Shown: in pieces, positions 33,539 through 42,268 of the stretch
How the letters are laid out: every line of letters starts with the position of its first letter
Position numbering within the stretch: position 1 is the stretch's first letter
Source: Candidatus Bipolaricaulis sibiricus
Lineage (GTDB): Bacteria; Bipolaricaulota; Bipolaricaulia; Bipolaricaulales; Bipolaricaulaceae
Direction: 5' to 3'
DNA length: 64,000 nt
NCBI GenBank assembly: GCA_004102645.1
Contig: CP034928.1
Location: 1,637,656-1,701,655 of the forward strand
Position numbers and translations under genes: made by a program
The notes under the pieces: model-generated
Told to the model about the DNA's origin: nothing
Seen by the model: the letters and a program-made list of their open reading frames with translations, nothing else
Database searches by the model: none

Positions 33539-35317
33539 TCAGCCCGCCGTCGGTGGGCTCTCCTCGGGAGCAGCCCTCCCCTCGTGTACCAGCTGCTTCT
33601 CGAACAGGGCGCGGTATGCCGGGCAGCGCGCAAGGAGCTCTTCATGCTTACCCTGACAGACAACCGATCCCTTCTCCAAGAGATACATCTGGTCCGCCAT
33701 ATGGATCGTGGAAAGGCGGTGCGCTACTACGACCAGCGTCGCCCCAAGATCCCGAAGCCTTTCGTAGATCTGCGCCTCGGTCTTCGAGTCCACGCCGGAG
33801 GTCGCCTCGTCCAAGATGAGGATCTTCGGCTTTCGGATCACCGCCCGGGCCAGAGCGATCCTTTGCCTCTCCCCATCGGAGAGCTTCGTCCCCCTCTCCC
33901 CAACGACGGTATCGTACCCCTGGGGCAGCGACATGATGAACTCGTGGATCCCCGCAATCTCTGCGGCCTCCACGATCTCGTCCTCAGTGTGTTCCCCACC
34001 GAGGGCGATGTTGTCCCGCACCGTCATGTTGAACAGGAACCCCTCAGCCGAGGAGAACGCGATCCCCTCCCGCAGGTCCCGCGTCCCGTACTCCTGGATG
34101 GGCCGGCCGTCGATCAGGATTTCGCCCTGTGTCGGCTGGTTGAACCCAAGAAGGAGGGAAACGAGGGTCGACTTCCCCGAACCGCTTTCGCCGACGACGG
34201 CGGTCATCTTCCCGGGCGCACAATCCAAAGTCACACCAAAGAGCACCTCTTTTGTGTCGTACCCTGCGCTGATGTTGCGAAAAGCAACAGCCGGCGAGGC
34301 CGAGAACGGAAGGCCTGGCCTTTCCTCCTCCGGCGGAAGGGCGAGAAGGCTCAACAGCCGCTTCCCCACCGGAATGATCTGCTGCTTGGAGTTGTTCCAG
34401 GCCACCAGCCCCTGTAGCGGCCCGTACAGGTTCCCCACGTACCAAAAGAAAGCGATGACGCTGCCCACGGACGTCCAGCCTCGGAGGGCGAAAACTGCTC
34501 CCACGATGAGGAGAACGATGGCCAGCACCTCGGCCGCCCGGGACAGCGCGGCCTCGGTGAGCTGACCGTACACCGCCGTTCGGCGGACTGAGTTGAACCA
34601 CCGGCTGACGTCCTGCTGAAAACCCAACGTGAAGAACCGCCCTCGATTGAACGCCTTGATGATCCTCAACCCGTCTATCTTCTCACGCAGCGATTCCACC
34701 GCCCTTTCCCATCCCTCCCGCTCGGCGTCCCACGCCATCCGCTGCCGCCAGTTGAGCCACCGGGTGCCGAGGAAGGACAAAGGCAGAATCCCCAAGGTGA
34801 GCACGGCGAGCCGCCACTCGAGCAGGAACAACACGGTGGCGGTCACGCTCACTTGCAGAAAGTTGACCACCAGCATCGGGTACAGGACCACGATGCCCCG
34901 TCCCAAGTACTGGGTGTGGTCGAGGATCCTGGACAGGTACTCCCCTGTCGTGTGCTTCTTGAGCTCGGTGAGGCGAACGGTCTGAAGATGGCCGTAGAGT
35001 TCTACAATGAAGCTCTTTGCCACACGGTTGTAGCTCACCTCAAAGTAGTAGCGCAGGTAGGTCTCGAGGGCCTTTCCGGTGACCACCACCAGCAGCAACC
35101 CCACGACGAGCTGTGGTTGGAAGGACCCCACCCCAAGCCCGTCCACGAACCGCCGAATCAGAAGTGGACTGAGCGCCCCAAGACCTATGCCCGCAAAACT
35201 GAGTACGCCCAGGGCAAGAAGCGTCCTCCACTCCCTGGCTGCCCGCATTCGAATGAAGCGAATGACGTCGGAGTCCCGAATCTCTCCTTCAACCGGAAAC
35301 GGAGGCGATCTACCCAT
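33539..35317 (-). CDS. ABC exporter, membrane and ATPase domains fused, unusual Q-loop
   Basis: 592-residue type I exporter half-transporter of MsbA/peptide-exporter kind: six transmembrane helices (about 30-320) then the ATPase with Walker A GESGSGKST, signature LSDGERQR, Walker B ILILDEATSG and switch His in VAHRLSTI. The Q-loop position reads FSSAEGFLF, with Ala where Gln is normal (residue 424). ATG at 35317 is chosen (GGGAGG 6 bases upstream). It overlaps the SPASM remnant by 8 bases, so both were one operon; with that partner, export of a modified peptide is the likely former role. Confidence 0.85.
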   Translation of the reverse strand: MGRSPPFPVEGEIRDSDVIRFIRMRAAREWRTLLALGVLSFAGIGLGALSPLLIRRFVDGLGVGSFQPQLVVGLLLVVVTGKALETYLRYYFEVSYNRVAKSFIVELYGHLQTVRLTELKKHTTGEYLSRILDHTQYLGRGIVVLYPMLVVNFLQVSVTATVLFLLEWRLAVLTLGILPLSFLGTRWLNWRQRMAWDAEREGWERAVESLREKIDGLRIIKAFNRGRFFTLGFQQDVSRWFNSVRRTAVYGQLTEAALSRAAEVLAIVLLIVGAVFALRGWTSVGSVIAFFWYVGNLYGPLQGLVAWNNSKQQIIPVGKRLLSLLALPPEEERPGLPFSASPAVAFRNISAGYDTKEVLFGVTLDCAPGKMTAVVGESGSGKSTLVSLLLGFNQPTQGEILIDGRPIQEYGTRDLREGIAFSSAEGFLFNMTVRDNIALGGEHTEDEIVEAAEIAGIHEFIMSLPQGYDTVVGERGTKLSDGERQRIALARAVIRKPKILILDEATSGVDSKTEAQIYERLRDLGATLVVVAHRLSTIHMADQMYLLEKGSVVCQGKHEELLARCPAYRALFEKQLVHEGRAAPEESPPTAG

Positions 35318-35687
35318 CGTTTTCCTCCCCACCACGGCTGGTGGTTATCCCCTTATTCATCTTGCCCAACAATCCGATCTTATGCCGTGCAATCACATAA
35401 GCCTTGATCAGGTTCTCCAACGCAACGTCGAAGAACGGCTTCTGGCAGTTGATGTGCTTCCAGCTGCCAGTCATCGCGCGACAGCCTCCATAGCATATCG
35501 GTCCGTATTTGCAGCTCAACGCGCAACGTGGCTCGTAGCCAACACCTTCATACCATTCCCAACCTAGCTCAGCTTGCCCTTGCGGACTCAGTCGGCCAAC
35601 GGGACGCCCTGGATCTTGCCGCTCCGGGTCTATCACTCTAAGCTTGAGTGCCACTAGTACAGCGGTGTGTTCCTCAGCGTCAATCAA
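35310..35687 (-). pseudogene. C-terminal SPASM remnant of a radical SAM peptide maturase
   Basis: 125 residues ending at 35310. The segment RCALSCKYGPICYGGCRA with a later INCQKPF carries the cysteine spacing of a SPASM auxiliary Fe-S domain, the C-terminal part of radical SAM enzymes that modify ribosomal peptides. The radical SAM CxxxCxxC domain, normally about 250 residues upstream, is absent: the frame simply begins in unrelated sequence next to the Crp fragment at 35714. Translationally coupled to the exporter. Could be translated from a TTG but cannot be a complete maturase. Confidence 0.7.
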
Positions 35688-35713
35688 CTAGCTGAACGAT
35701 TCCATTCATCTTA

Positions 35714-35945
35714 GCGAACGCAGAGGGCGAAGTAGGGTCTAGAACGAGGATTCTTCCGAGAGGAGGACATTCGTCAGCTGAGCTGGCGCAGGTGCTCGAC
35801 GTCCGCAAGGAAGACCCGCGGCGAGGCAACTTCGATCAACCCCTCGGCGCGCAGTAGCTGAACTTCCTCGCACGTCGCCTGCCGGCTCGCTCCGATCATC
35901 TCCGCCAGATCGCGAAGCGAAGGCGGGGTGCCAAACCACACTCGG
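35714..35945 (-). pseudogene. Crp/FNR gene fragment (3' part)
   Basis: About 190 bases are almost identical to 43295-43486, covering the last 45 or so codons of the intact Crp/FNR gene plus its 3' flank; similarity then falls to about 70 per cent and fades by about 35945. The stop (35774) is retained, the cNMP-binding half is missing. The near identity implies a recent duplication or gene conversion. Confidence 0.85.
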
Positions 35946-36013
35946 CTCTCCTCGGCATCGCCTCACTCTCTTCCTGGCAGTGCACCGTAGGGCGGAGTGG
36001 CGCTCGGTTCTCC

Positions 36014-36057
36014 TTGACAGTGTGGACTTATTGTCTACACTTGAGGACAGAATGTCC
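36014..36057 (+). promoter_or_regulatory. Promoter with overlapping operator palindromes
   Basis: -35 TTGACA (36014-36019), 16-base spacer, -10 TACACT (36036-36041). The spacer is part of an inverted repeat, AGTGTGGAC-5-GTCTACACT (36019-36041, 8 of 9 positions), and a second perfect repeat GGACA-3-TGTCC (36045-36057) covers the start codon. Suited to binding by the HTH domain of the gene it drives. Confidence 0.75.
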
Positions 36058-36639
36058 ACGCAAGGACTGGCTGAGGCCCTCTTCTCACGGACACGCCTTG
36101 CAGTGCTCCGGGAGTTGTGTCGGCCCGGACACCCCGAACTTCACCTACGCGAGATCGCGCGACGCACAGGCTTCGACAGCCGCGGGATCATGCGTGAGCT
36201 CCATCGCCTTGAACAGGTAGGCATTCTCAAGTCGCGAAGAGCAGGCCGCCAGTTGATGTACGCGATGAACCCGAGCTGCAGCATCTGGCCTGAACTGACG
36301 ATGCTCATTACAAAGACGGTCGGAATCGCAGACGTCATCCGGGAAGAGCTCGCTCCACTGGCTGATCGCATCGAGCTTGCGTACGTGTACGGCAGCTTCG
36401 CGGCAGGAGAAGCAGACACAGAGAGCGATGTTGACGTGATGGTCGTAGGTGACGTCGGCATACGTGACCTCGCCACGCCGCTCCGCCGTGCGGGGGAGAG
36501 ATTGGCGAGGGAGGTGAACGCCACCGTGTACTCCCCGCAGGCCTACCGCGACGAGCTAGGTAGACAGGGCAGTTTCGTCGCCCGAGCGCACACGGGGCCA
36601 AGGATCCCGCTTTTCGAAGGGCACGATGGGCCTGGATGA
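36052..36639 (+). CDS. HTH-nucleotidyltransferase fusion, MNT-type antitoxin
   Basis: 195 residues: an N-terminal winged helix (LRELCRPGHPELHLREIARR, then RELHRLEQVGILKSRR; about 10-75) and a C-terminal minimal nucleotidyltransferase with VYGSFAAGEADTESDVDVMV (GSx10DxD; about 120-195). The ATG lies inside an operator palindrome. MNT proteins of HEPN/MNT pairs silence their toxin by AMPylation, and HTH-fused versions repress their own promoter. It overlaps the HEPN gene by 14 bases. Confidence 0.85.
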   Translation: MSTQGLAEALFSRTRLAVLRELCRPGHPELHLREIARRTGFDSRGIMRELHRLEQVGILKSRRAGRQLMYAMNPSCSIWPELTMLITKTVGIADVIREELAPLADRIELAYVYGSFAAGEADTESDVDVMVVGDVGIRDLATPLRRAGERLAREVNATVYSPQAYRDELGRQGSFVARAHTGPRIPLFEGHDGPG

Positions 36640-37093
36640 TCTTGTGCGGCGCCGCCTGCTCCGTCCTCATGTTGCCGACCGAGCCGAGGTCAGATCGCTT
36701 CTTCTCGCAGCGCTACGGCGTTGCGAGGATGCTTCGAACCCATCCGTGCACGCGGAGACGCGTCTTGAGCAAGCCTACCACGCCGTGTTGTCCTGTGCGC
36801 TTGTGGCGCTGCGGGTGAAGGGCTACCGCCCCGGCCGGGGTGCCGGGATTCACGACTTGACCTTGCAGACCCTGGCCGAGACCCTGCAGCTTGAGCCCGA
36901 GCGCATCGACTACTACCAAGCCCTTCGTCGGCAGCGGCACCAGTGTCTGTACGAGGGATTCCGCGCCCTGACGGACGCTGACGTCAACGAAGCTGTCGGC
37001 GAGGCCCGCAGGCTTGTCGGGGAGACGATCAGCTGGCTACATAATCACCATTCGCGAGTCGCACCTGACGACCTTCCCGACGTCATCTCCTGA
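36626..37093 (+). CDS. HEPN-domain protein, probable toxin of the MNT pair
   Basis: 155 residues, all helical. HEPN features: RLEQAYHAVLSCALVALRVKG early, HDLTLQTLAETL in the middle, and an R...RxRH motif (YYQALRRQRHQCLYEG) in place of the usual Rx4-6H RNase motif, followed by the conserved Tyr. The final helix is DADVNEAVGEARRLVGETI. Coupled to the HTH-nucleotidyltransferase, the standard HEPN/MNT order. Activity depends on whether the RRQRH spacing still forms the nuclease site. Confidence 0.75.
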   Translation: MGLDDLVRRRLLRPHVADRAEVRSLLLAALRRCEDASNPSVHAETRLEQAYHAVLSCALVALRVKGYRPGRGAGIHDLTLQTLAETLQLEPERIDYYQALRRQRHQCLYEGFRALTDADVNEAVGEARRLVGETISWLHNHHSRVAPDDLPDVIS

Positions 37094-37178
37094 AGGCGAG
37101 CCATCCGTGCTGGAACACACCCTGCCAACGGGAACCGGCTCAGGAAGCACGGCCGCGAGCGGACGATCGCCGGGGTTC

Positions 37179-37982
37179 TCAGAATCCCTCGAGCCCGTGG
37201 CGACGGGCGCAGCGCTCGAAGCGGACGAGTGCCCACCAGCCCAACGCCACGTAGGCCACGGCCAGCGTCGCCAGGAGTCCGAGCTGGAGGCCCATGGGGA
37301 ACATGGCGGGTGTGCCCAGCCACAGGGCGCGCACGGCGTCGACCCCGTAGGTGAAGGGGAAGAGGTAGGACAGCGGGCGGAGGAACACCGGCAGAAACGC
37401 GATGGGAAAGAACACCCCACCGAGAAGAGGGGCCACATTCCCAGCCAGGCTTAGCAGCGACTCGGCGTCCTTGAAGCGGAGCGTCAGCCCAAACAGCAAG
37501 AACGCCATCCCGTAGGAGCCGATCACCGAGCACAGGAGCACAAGCAGAATACCTCCCACCGCGGCCGCGCCGGGCCATCCGCCAAAGGGCAGCACGAGGG
37601 CAATGGCGAGGATCGAGTGCACGGTCACGCCGAGGAGGCTACGGCCCGACCAGGCGAGGATCATCCCCATGCGGGAAAGGCGTGTCACAAGAAGGGACTC
37701 CAACACGCCCCAGCGCATTGCCGCCCGCAACGAAAACGCGATCGACCACACAGCTTCCACGTAGTTCCAATACACCGCGCCCAGGAGGAGGTACACGGCG
37801 TACCGCGCGGTGCCGGTCGCTTCGGCAAACGCCTCCAGATACCCGAGCTGCTCCCCCCAGTAGCCAAGAAGGAGCGCGGGAAGGGCGAGGAGAAGGGGAG
37901 TGGTGAACGACCCGTAGAACTCCGAGCGGTAGCGGGTCATGATGCGCAGGCTGTAGGCGAGGAACGCGAGCGCCGGCCGCAT
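37179..37982 (-). CDS. ABC-2 type transporter permease
   Basis: 267 residues with six hydrophobic segments, the ABC-2 permease fold; the loop GGVFFPIAFLPVFLRPLSYL and FPFTYGVDAVRALWLG are the family's conserved end. It starts 1 base before the second permease ends, so three genes (ATPase, permease, permease) form one coupled exporter operon reading leftward. Substrate (drug, lipid or polysaccharide) cannot be told. Confidence 0.85.
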   Translation of the reverse strand: MRPALAFLAYSLRIMTRYRSEFYGSFTTPLLLALPALLLGYWGEQLGYLEAFAEATGTARYAVYLLLGAVYWNYVEAVWSIAFSLRAAMRWGVLESLLVTRLSRMGMILAWSGRSLLGVTVHSILAIALVLPFGGWPGAAAVGGILLVLLCSVIGSYGMAFLLFGLTLRFKDAESLLSLAGNVAPLLGGVFFPIAFLPVFLRPLSYLFPFTYGVDAVRALWLGTPAMFPMGLQLGLLATLAVAYVALGWWALVRFERCARRHGLEGF

Positions 37983-37983
37983 G

Positions 37984-38742
37984 TCAGAACTCCCCCGTGG
38001 TCCCGGCGGCGCGCATCCGCCTTTGGGCGCGCCCCAGAAGCGCCCAACCGGCCACGCCGTAGGCGGCTCCCGAAAGAACGAGCCACAGCAGCTGATCGCC
38101 GACCACCTCTCCCCCGAGAAGCCTGCGGGCTGCTTCGATGCCGTAGCTGAGCGGGATCACCCGCGAGATGATCCACGCCGCCTGTGGAAGGACCTGCGGC
38201 GGCGCGGTCATCCCGGCCAGCCCCCCGAGCACGGTCTGCGTTCCCGCCCCCAGGTTCTCCGCCCGTTTGACCAGCAACACGAGCCCCGCGTAGGCCATGC
38301 AGAAGCCGCCCAAGCCTAAGCCCGTGAGGAGCATCACCCCCATGAACGCCGGCCACGGCAGGGGTAGCGGAATCCCAAAGGCAAACAGCCAGCCGACGAT
38401 CCCCGCGCTGATGTAAGCGTTGGTGAGCATCGCGCCGACCGCCTTCGCCCCAAGCACGGCGAGGAGCGACTTCGGTGTCACCAAGAGCTGCTCCAATACC
38501 CCTTCTTCCATCTCCTCGCCGATCCCGTGGCCCACCTCCCAGAACAAGGTGGAAAGCCAATACCAAAGGAGCAGGCCCACGGCCACCTGCGACTGGAAGT
38601 CGGGCCCGGTCCCGAAAAGCCGTGCCACCACCAGGTGCGGCGCCACGAGGAGCCCCGGGGACAGGGCCAGGTTGACGAGGTCCAATGGATAAGCGCGAAA
38701 GTCGAGGAGCTCCTTTCGCACAAGGGCGGCAAACCCTCTCAT
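37984..38742 (-). CDS. ABC-2 type transporter permease
   Basis: 252 residues, about six membrane helices, with VRKELLDFRAYPLDLVNLAL at the N-terminus and GLAGMTAPPQVLPQAAWIIS near the ABC-2 signature. ATG at 38742 overlaps the ATPase stop (ATGA), so the 18 residues upstream in the same frame are rejected. A heterodimer with the next permease is likely. Confidence 0.85.
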   Translation of the reverse strand: MRGFAALVRKELLDFRAYPLDLVNLALSPGLLVAPHLVVARLFGTGPDFQSQVAVGLLLWYWLSTLFWEVGHGIGEEMEEGVLEQLLVTPKSLLAVLGAKAVGAMLTNAYISAGIVGWLFAFGIPLPLPWPAFMGVMLLTGLGLGGFCMAYAGLVLLVKRAENLGAGTQTVLGGLAGMTAPPQVLPQAAWIISRVIPLSYGIEAARRLLGGEVVGDQLLWLVLSGAAYGVAGWALLGRAQRRMRAAGTTGEF

Positions 38743-39698
38743 CCTTCCTCCCCGGTGTCGAACGGTCGGCCGGTGAGCCGAAGGAATGCCTCCCACAGCC
38801 CCGATTCCACGATCTCCACGTTAACCAGGTGCACGCCCTCGGCCTGGATTTGGGCAAGAAACGCCGGCAAGCGGTCCACTGGAGCGGCCAGCGAAAACGA
38901 GCCGTCCCCGAGTTCGTGGACGTGGAGCCCTTCATCCACCTTGGGCCGGGAGCCGAGCGTCAGCACGGCGGTACGCTGCGTTCCAGAACGTGCTTTGATC
39001 TCGTCCGGCGTCCCGTCGGCGAGAAGCTCCCCCTCCTCGATGATGATGAGGCGCGTCGGGAGCCGCTCGGCCTCCAGCATGTTGTGGGTGGCCATGAGCA
39101 CCGTGGTGCCCTCGTCCCGCAGCGCCCGCAGCACCTCCCATACTTCCTCGACACCATGGGGATCGAGTCCTGTAGTGGGCTCATCGAGGATGAGGATTGG
39201 CGGGCGGTGCATGAGGGCCCGGGCGATGGCCAGGCGCTTGCGCATACCGCTGGAGAACTTCTCCACGGAGACGTCGGAAAAGCCCGAGAGGCCGACGAAC
39301 TCCAGCAGTTCCTCGGCCCGAGCGCGTGCCACCCGCCGCGGGATGTCATAGAGCCCGCCGAACAGGAGCAGGTTCTCCATCGCGGTGAGCTTCCAGTAAA
39401 GCGTGCGCTCTCCGGCGAGGACCACCCCGAGCTTGCGGCGCACCTTCGCCGGCTCGCGCAGGGCGTCGATCCCGTCCACCTCGACCTCCCCTCGGCTGGG
39501 AAGGAGGAGGGTGGCCACGATCTTGAGCAGCGTGGTTTTCCCGGCGCCGTTGCGGCCGAGGAGCCCCACGAACTCACCTCGTGCGATTGTGAGGTCGATC
39601 CCGCGCAGGGCCTCGATCTCCCGCCGCACCCCACGGCGGAAGAGCCCGGCCCTCTCGCGCACGATGTACGTCTTCGCCACTCCCCGAAAGCTGATCAT
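38739..39698 (-). CDS. ABC transporter ATPase
   Basis: 319 residues: ATPase core with Walker A GRNGAGKTT, Q-loop region VVLAGERTLYWKLT, a signature degenerate to FSSGMRKR, Walker B ILILDEPTTGLDP and switch ATHNMLEAE, then a 90-residue C-terminal extension typical of drug or polysaccharide ABC-2 exporters. First gene of the three-gene operon. A TTGACA on the minus strand at about 39768 with CAGACT 18 bases on is a possible promoter. Confidence 0.88.
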   Translation of the reverse strand: MISFRGVAKTYIVRERAGLFRRGVRREIEALRGIDLTIARGEFVGLLGRNGAGKTTLLKIVATLLLPSRGEVEVDGIDALREPAKVRRKLGVVLAGERTLYWKLTAMENLLLFGGLYDIPRRVARARAEELLEFVGLSGFSDVSVEKFSSGMRKRLAIARALMHRPPILILDEPTTGLDPHGVEEVWEVLRALRDEGTTVLMATHNMLEAERLPTRLIIIEEGELLADGTPDEIKARSGTQRTAVLTLGSRPKVDEGLHVHELGDGSFSLAAPVDRLPAFLAQIQAEGVHLVNVEIVESGLWEAFLRLTGRPFDTGEEG

Positions 39699-39910
39699 CC
39701 TGTCTCCAAAGGTCCGGAGTCCCCTACCAGCCCACCGCGCGCTCAGTCTGCCCCAAATGCGCTTGCACTGTCAAGCAAGCCTTTGCGCACGCGAGTGGGT
39801 GCATGAGGGTGGCGTCTCAGTTAAGGTGGGAGCGAGCTTCCGAGACAAGCCCCTTGCACCCTCTAGCACGCACATATCAGATGCTGGCTCAACACGCGCG
39901 CTCTAGCTAG
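39699..39910. other. Intergenic spacer before the IS481 element
   Basis: No gene. It holds the candidate promoter of the leftward ABC operon (TTGACA at about 39768-39773) and ends in the CTAG target copy at 39907-39910. Confidence 0.4.
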
Positions 39911-40244
39911 AATGTTCGGTTTCACAGTAGTGTTGGCAGGTGGAGGTACGAGGGGGTAGCAGGAGCGAGGGTCACCGCGGCAAGCTCACCGGGGATCCGA
40001 AAGAAACCTGGGAGGTAGCGCGATGACCCCTGAGGACACGGTACACGGTTTTCGGCTCCATGCACTCCGCCGAGCGGAGGAACTGGGCAACGTGAGCGCG
40101 GCGTGTCGAGAACTCGGTGTCAGCGCCGGGTTAGAACTGACCCACTGGCGCCGGTTTGGTTTTGACCCGCCCCCTGGCCAGGGCAACTTCTCGTCCTGTG
40201 GCAAGGACGGGAGGTGTCCAGAGGAGATGCTGGGAGGCGGGACG

Positions 40245-41465
40245 GTGAAACAGATGTACGAGCTGGCAGGTGGGGGACAGTCGATCCGTGGGATCGCCCG
40301 GAGCTTGGGGATCTCCCGCAACAGGGTGCGCAAGTACCTGCGGTCGCCGCAGGTGCCTACGCCCAGACCACGACCTGGGAGGGTCTCCAAGCTTGACCCC
40401 TACAAGGACTACATCCGGCAGCGGCTGGCGGAGGGGGTGGACAACTGTGTGGTGCTTCTGCGGGAGATCCGCGCCCGGGGGTACGCTCGGGGCCACTCGA
40501 TCCTCAAGGAGTTCGTGAAGCCGTATCGTTTGCCTCGGGCCCCACGGGCGACGATGCGCTACGAGACGGAACCAGGGGAACAGGCCCAAGTGGACTTCGG
40601 GCGCTACCGCTACCTGACCCCAGACGGACAGGAGCGCTGGGTGTGGGCGTTTGTGTGCCTGCTTTCCTGGTCCCGGGCCCTGTACGTGGAGTTCGTGGAC
40701 CGGGCCGACACCCCGACCTTCATCCGCTGTCACGCCCACGCTTGGGAGCACTTCGGCGGTGTCCCCCGGCGGTGCCTGTACGACAACACCAAGCTCGTGG
40801 TGGTGGGCCGAGATGAGGACGGGAAGCCTCGGTGGAACGAGCGGTTTCTCGACTTCGCCTTACGGGTGGGGTTCGAGGTGAAGCTGTGCCGACCGTACCG
40901 GGCTCAGACCAAGGGCAAGACAGAGCGTGGGGTGGGGTACGTGGAGGGGAACTTCTGGCCTGGGGCGCGGTTCACGGACTTGGGGGATCTCAACCGGCAG
41001 GTTCTGGCATGGATCGCCACCGTGGCTGACGTGCGGGTGCACGGGACGACCCACGAGCGGCCGGTGGACCGTGGGGCCCGGGAGCGGCCTCAGCTCGGCC
41101 CCCTGTTGCCCCGGGAGCGCCTGGTGCCGTTCCTGCGTGAGGAGCGCAAGGCAGGCCGAGACGCGTTTGTCCGGTGGAGCGGGTCCTGGTACGGAGTGCC
41201 GTGGCTGTGGGCAGGGAAGACGGTCCAAGTCCAGGCGGACAAGACCACGGTCCAGATCTTCGCTGGTGAGGAGAGGCTTGCAGTGCACCCTCGGGCAAGC
41301 TCCCCCGGCCGGCAGCTCATCGTGCCCGGGCAGTGGGACGGGCTACCGATGGGGGAGGAGAAGAAGCGCCGGAGTCCGGCGGCGCGGCAGCTGGCCACCG
41401 TGGAGGTGGAGGCGCGGTCGCTTGGGGAGTACGCGCGGATCCTGGAGGAGGTGACCGTCCGATGA
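40245..41465 (+). CDS. istA: IS21-family transposase IstA
   Basis: 406 residues: N-terminal HTH (QSIRGIARSLGISRNRVRKY), integrase core with the DDE residues (QAQVDFGRYRYL; YDNTKLVVV; KGKTERGVGYVEGNF), and a C-terminal beta domain (YGVPWLWAGKTVQVQ). The frame is open back to 40023 only because it runs into the IS481 transposase start; GTG at 40245 after GGGAGG gives the standard IstA start, with ATG 40227 as an alternative. Overlaps istB as ATGA. Confidence 0.92.
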   Translation: MKQMYELAGGGQSIRGIARSLGISRNRVRKYLRSPQVPTPRPRPGRVSKLDPYKDYIRQRLAEGVDNCVVLLREIRARGYARGHSILKEFVKPYRLPRAPRATMRYETEPGEQAQVDFGRYRYLTPDGQERWVWAFVCLLSWSRALYVEFVDRADTPTFIRCHAHAWEHFGGVPRRCLYDNTKLVVVGRDEDGKPRWNERFLDFALRVGFEVKLCRPYRAQTKGKTERGVGYVEGNFWPGARFTDLGDLNRQVLAWIATVADVRVHGTTHERPVDRGARERPQLGPLLPRERLVPFLREERKAGRDAFVRWSGSWYGVPWLWAGKTVQVQADKTTVQIFAGEERLAVHPRASSPGRQLIVPGQWDGLPMGEEKKRRSPAARQLATVEVEARSLGEYARILEEVTVR

Positions 41466-42268
41466 TCGCCGTAGCCAAGGCGCGGCAGTACCTAAAGGAA
41501 CTCAAGCTCACCCAGGCGGCCGAGGTGATGGAGAGCCGGCTGGAGGCTGCAGCCCAGAAGGAACTCCCGTACGCCGAGTTCCTGGTGGACCTCCTGGGGA
41601 TCGAGGCCCGAGCGCGTCGCGAGCGGTACCTCACCACACGCACCCGCCTGGCGCACCTTCCGTTCCACAAGACCCTCGAGGAGTTCGACTTCGCCTTCCA
41701 GCCGTCGATCGACGAGCGGCAGGTGCGGGAGCTGGGGACGCTGGCGTTCGTGGGGGATGCGGCGAACGTGGTGTTGCTGGGGCCGCCTGGGGTGGGGAAG
41801 ACCCACCTCGCGGTGGCGCTGGGGCTGCGGGCAATTGAGCAGGGCTACCGGGTGTACTTCGCCCGGGCCCACGATTTGGTGGAGGACCTGAGGCGGGCCC
41901 AGGCCGAGCACAGACTGGATCGCAGGCTTCGGGTGTACCTCGCGCCCAAGGTGCTGATCGTGGACGAGTTCGGGGTGTGGCCGTGCGGCCGGGAGGGAGC
42001 TACCGCCCTGTTCGCCCTCGTGTCGGCGCGGTACGAGCGGGGAAGCATCATCCTCACGTCGAACAAGGGGTTCGCTGAGTGGGGAGAGGTGCTGGGGGAC
42101 GAGGTGGTGGCGACAGCGATCTTGGATCGGCTCCTCCACCACAGTCACATCCTCAACGTCCGCGGGGAGAGCTACCGGCTGCGCGAGAAGAGACGAGCGG
42201 GCTTGTTCGGGCGGGCTGCGGGACGTTCACCCGAGCCTGCAACTGAAAGCGCACGCGAGGAACGATGA
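41462..42268 (+). CDS. istB: IS21-family helper ATPase IstB
   Basis: 268-residue AAA+ protein that assembles on target DNA and activates IstA. Walker A GPPGVGKTH, Walker B VLIVDEFGVW (usually DEFGYLP), sensor LTSNKGFAEWGE and C-terminal HHSHILNVRGESYRLRE are all intact. Start overlaps istA (ATGA). Confidence 0.94.
   Translation: MIAVAKARQYLKELKLTQAAEVMESRLEAAAQKELPYAEFLVDLLGIEARARRERYLTTRTRLAHLPFHKTLEEFDFAFQPSIDERQVRELGTLAFVGDAANVVLLGPPGVGKTHLAVALGLRAIEQGYRVYFARAHDLVEDLRRAQAEHRLDRRLRVYLAPKVLIVDEFGVWPCGREGATALFALVSARYERGSIILTSNKGFAEWGEVLGDEVVATAILDRLLHHSHILNVRGESYRLREKRRAGLFGRAAGRSPEPATESAREER

Noticed and set aside
40023-40244. IstA starting at 40023 with a 74-residue N-terminal extension
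   Set aside because: That start belongs to the IS481 transposase; the IS21 end (TGTCAG) begins at 40118, so the extension is read-through across two elements.
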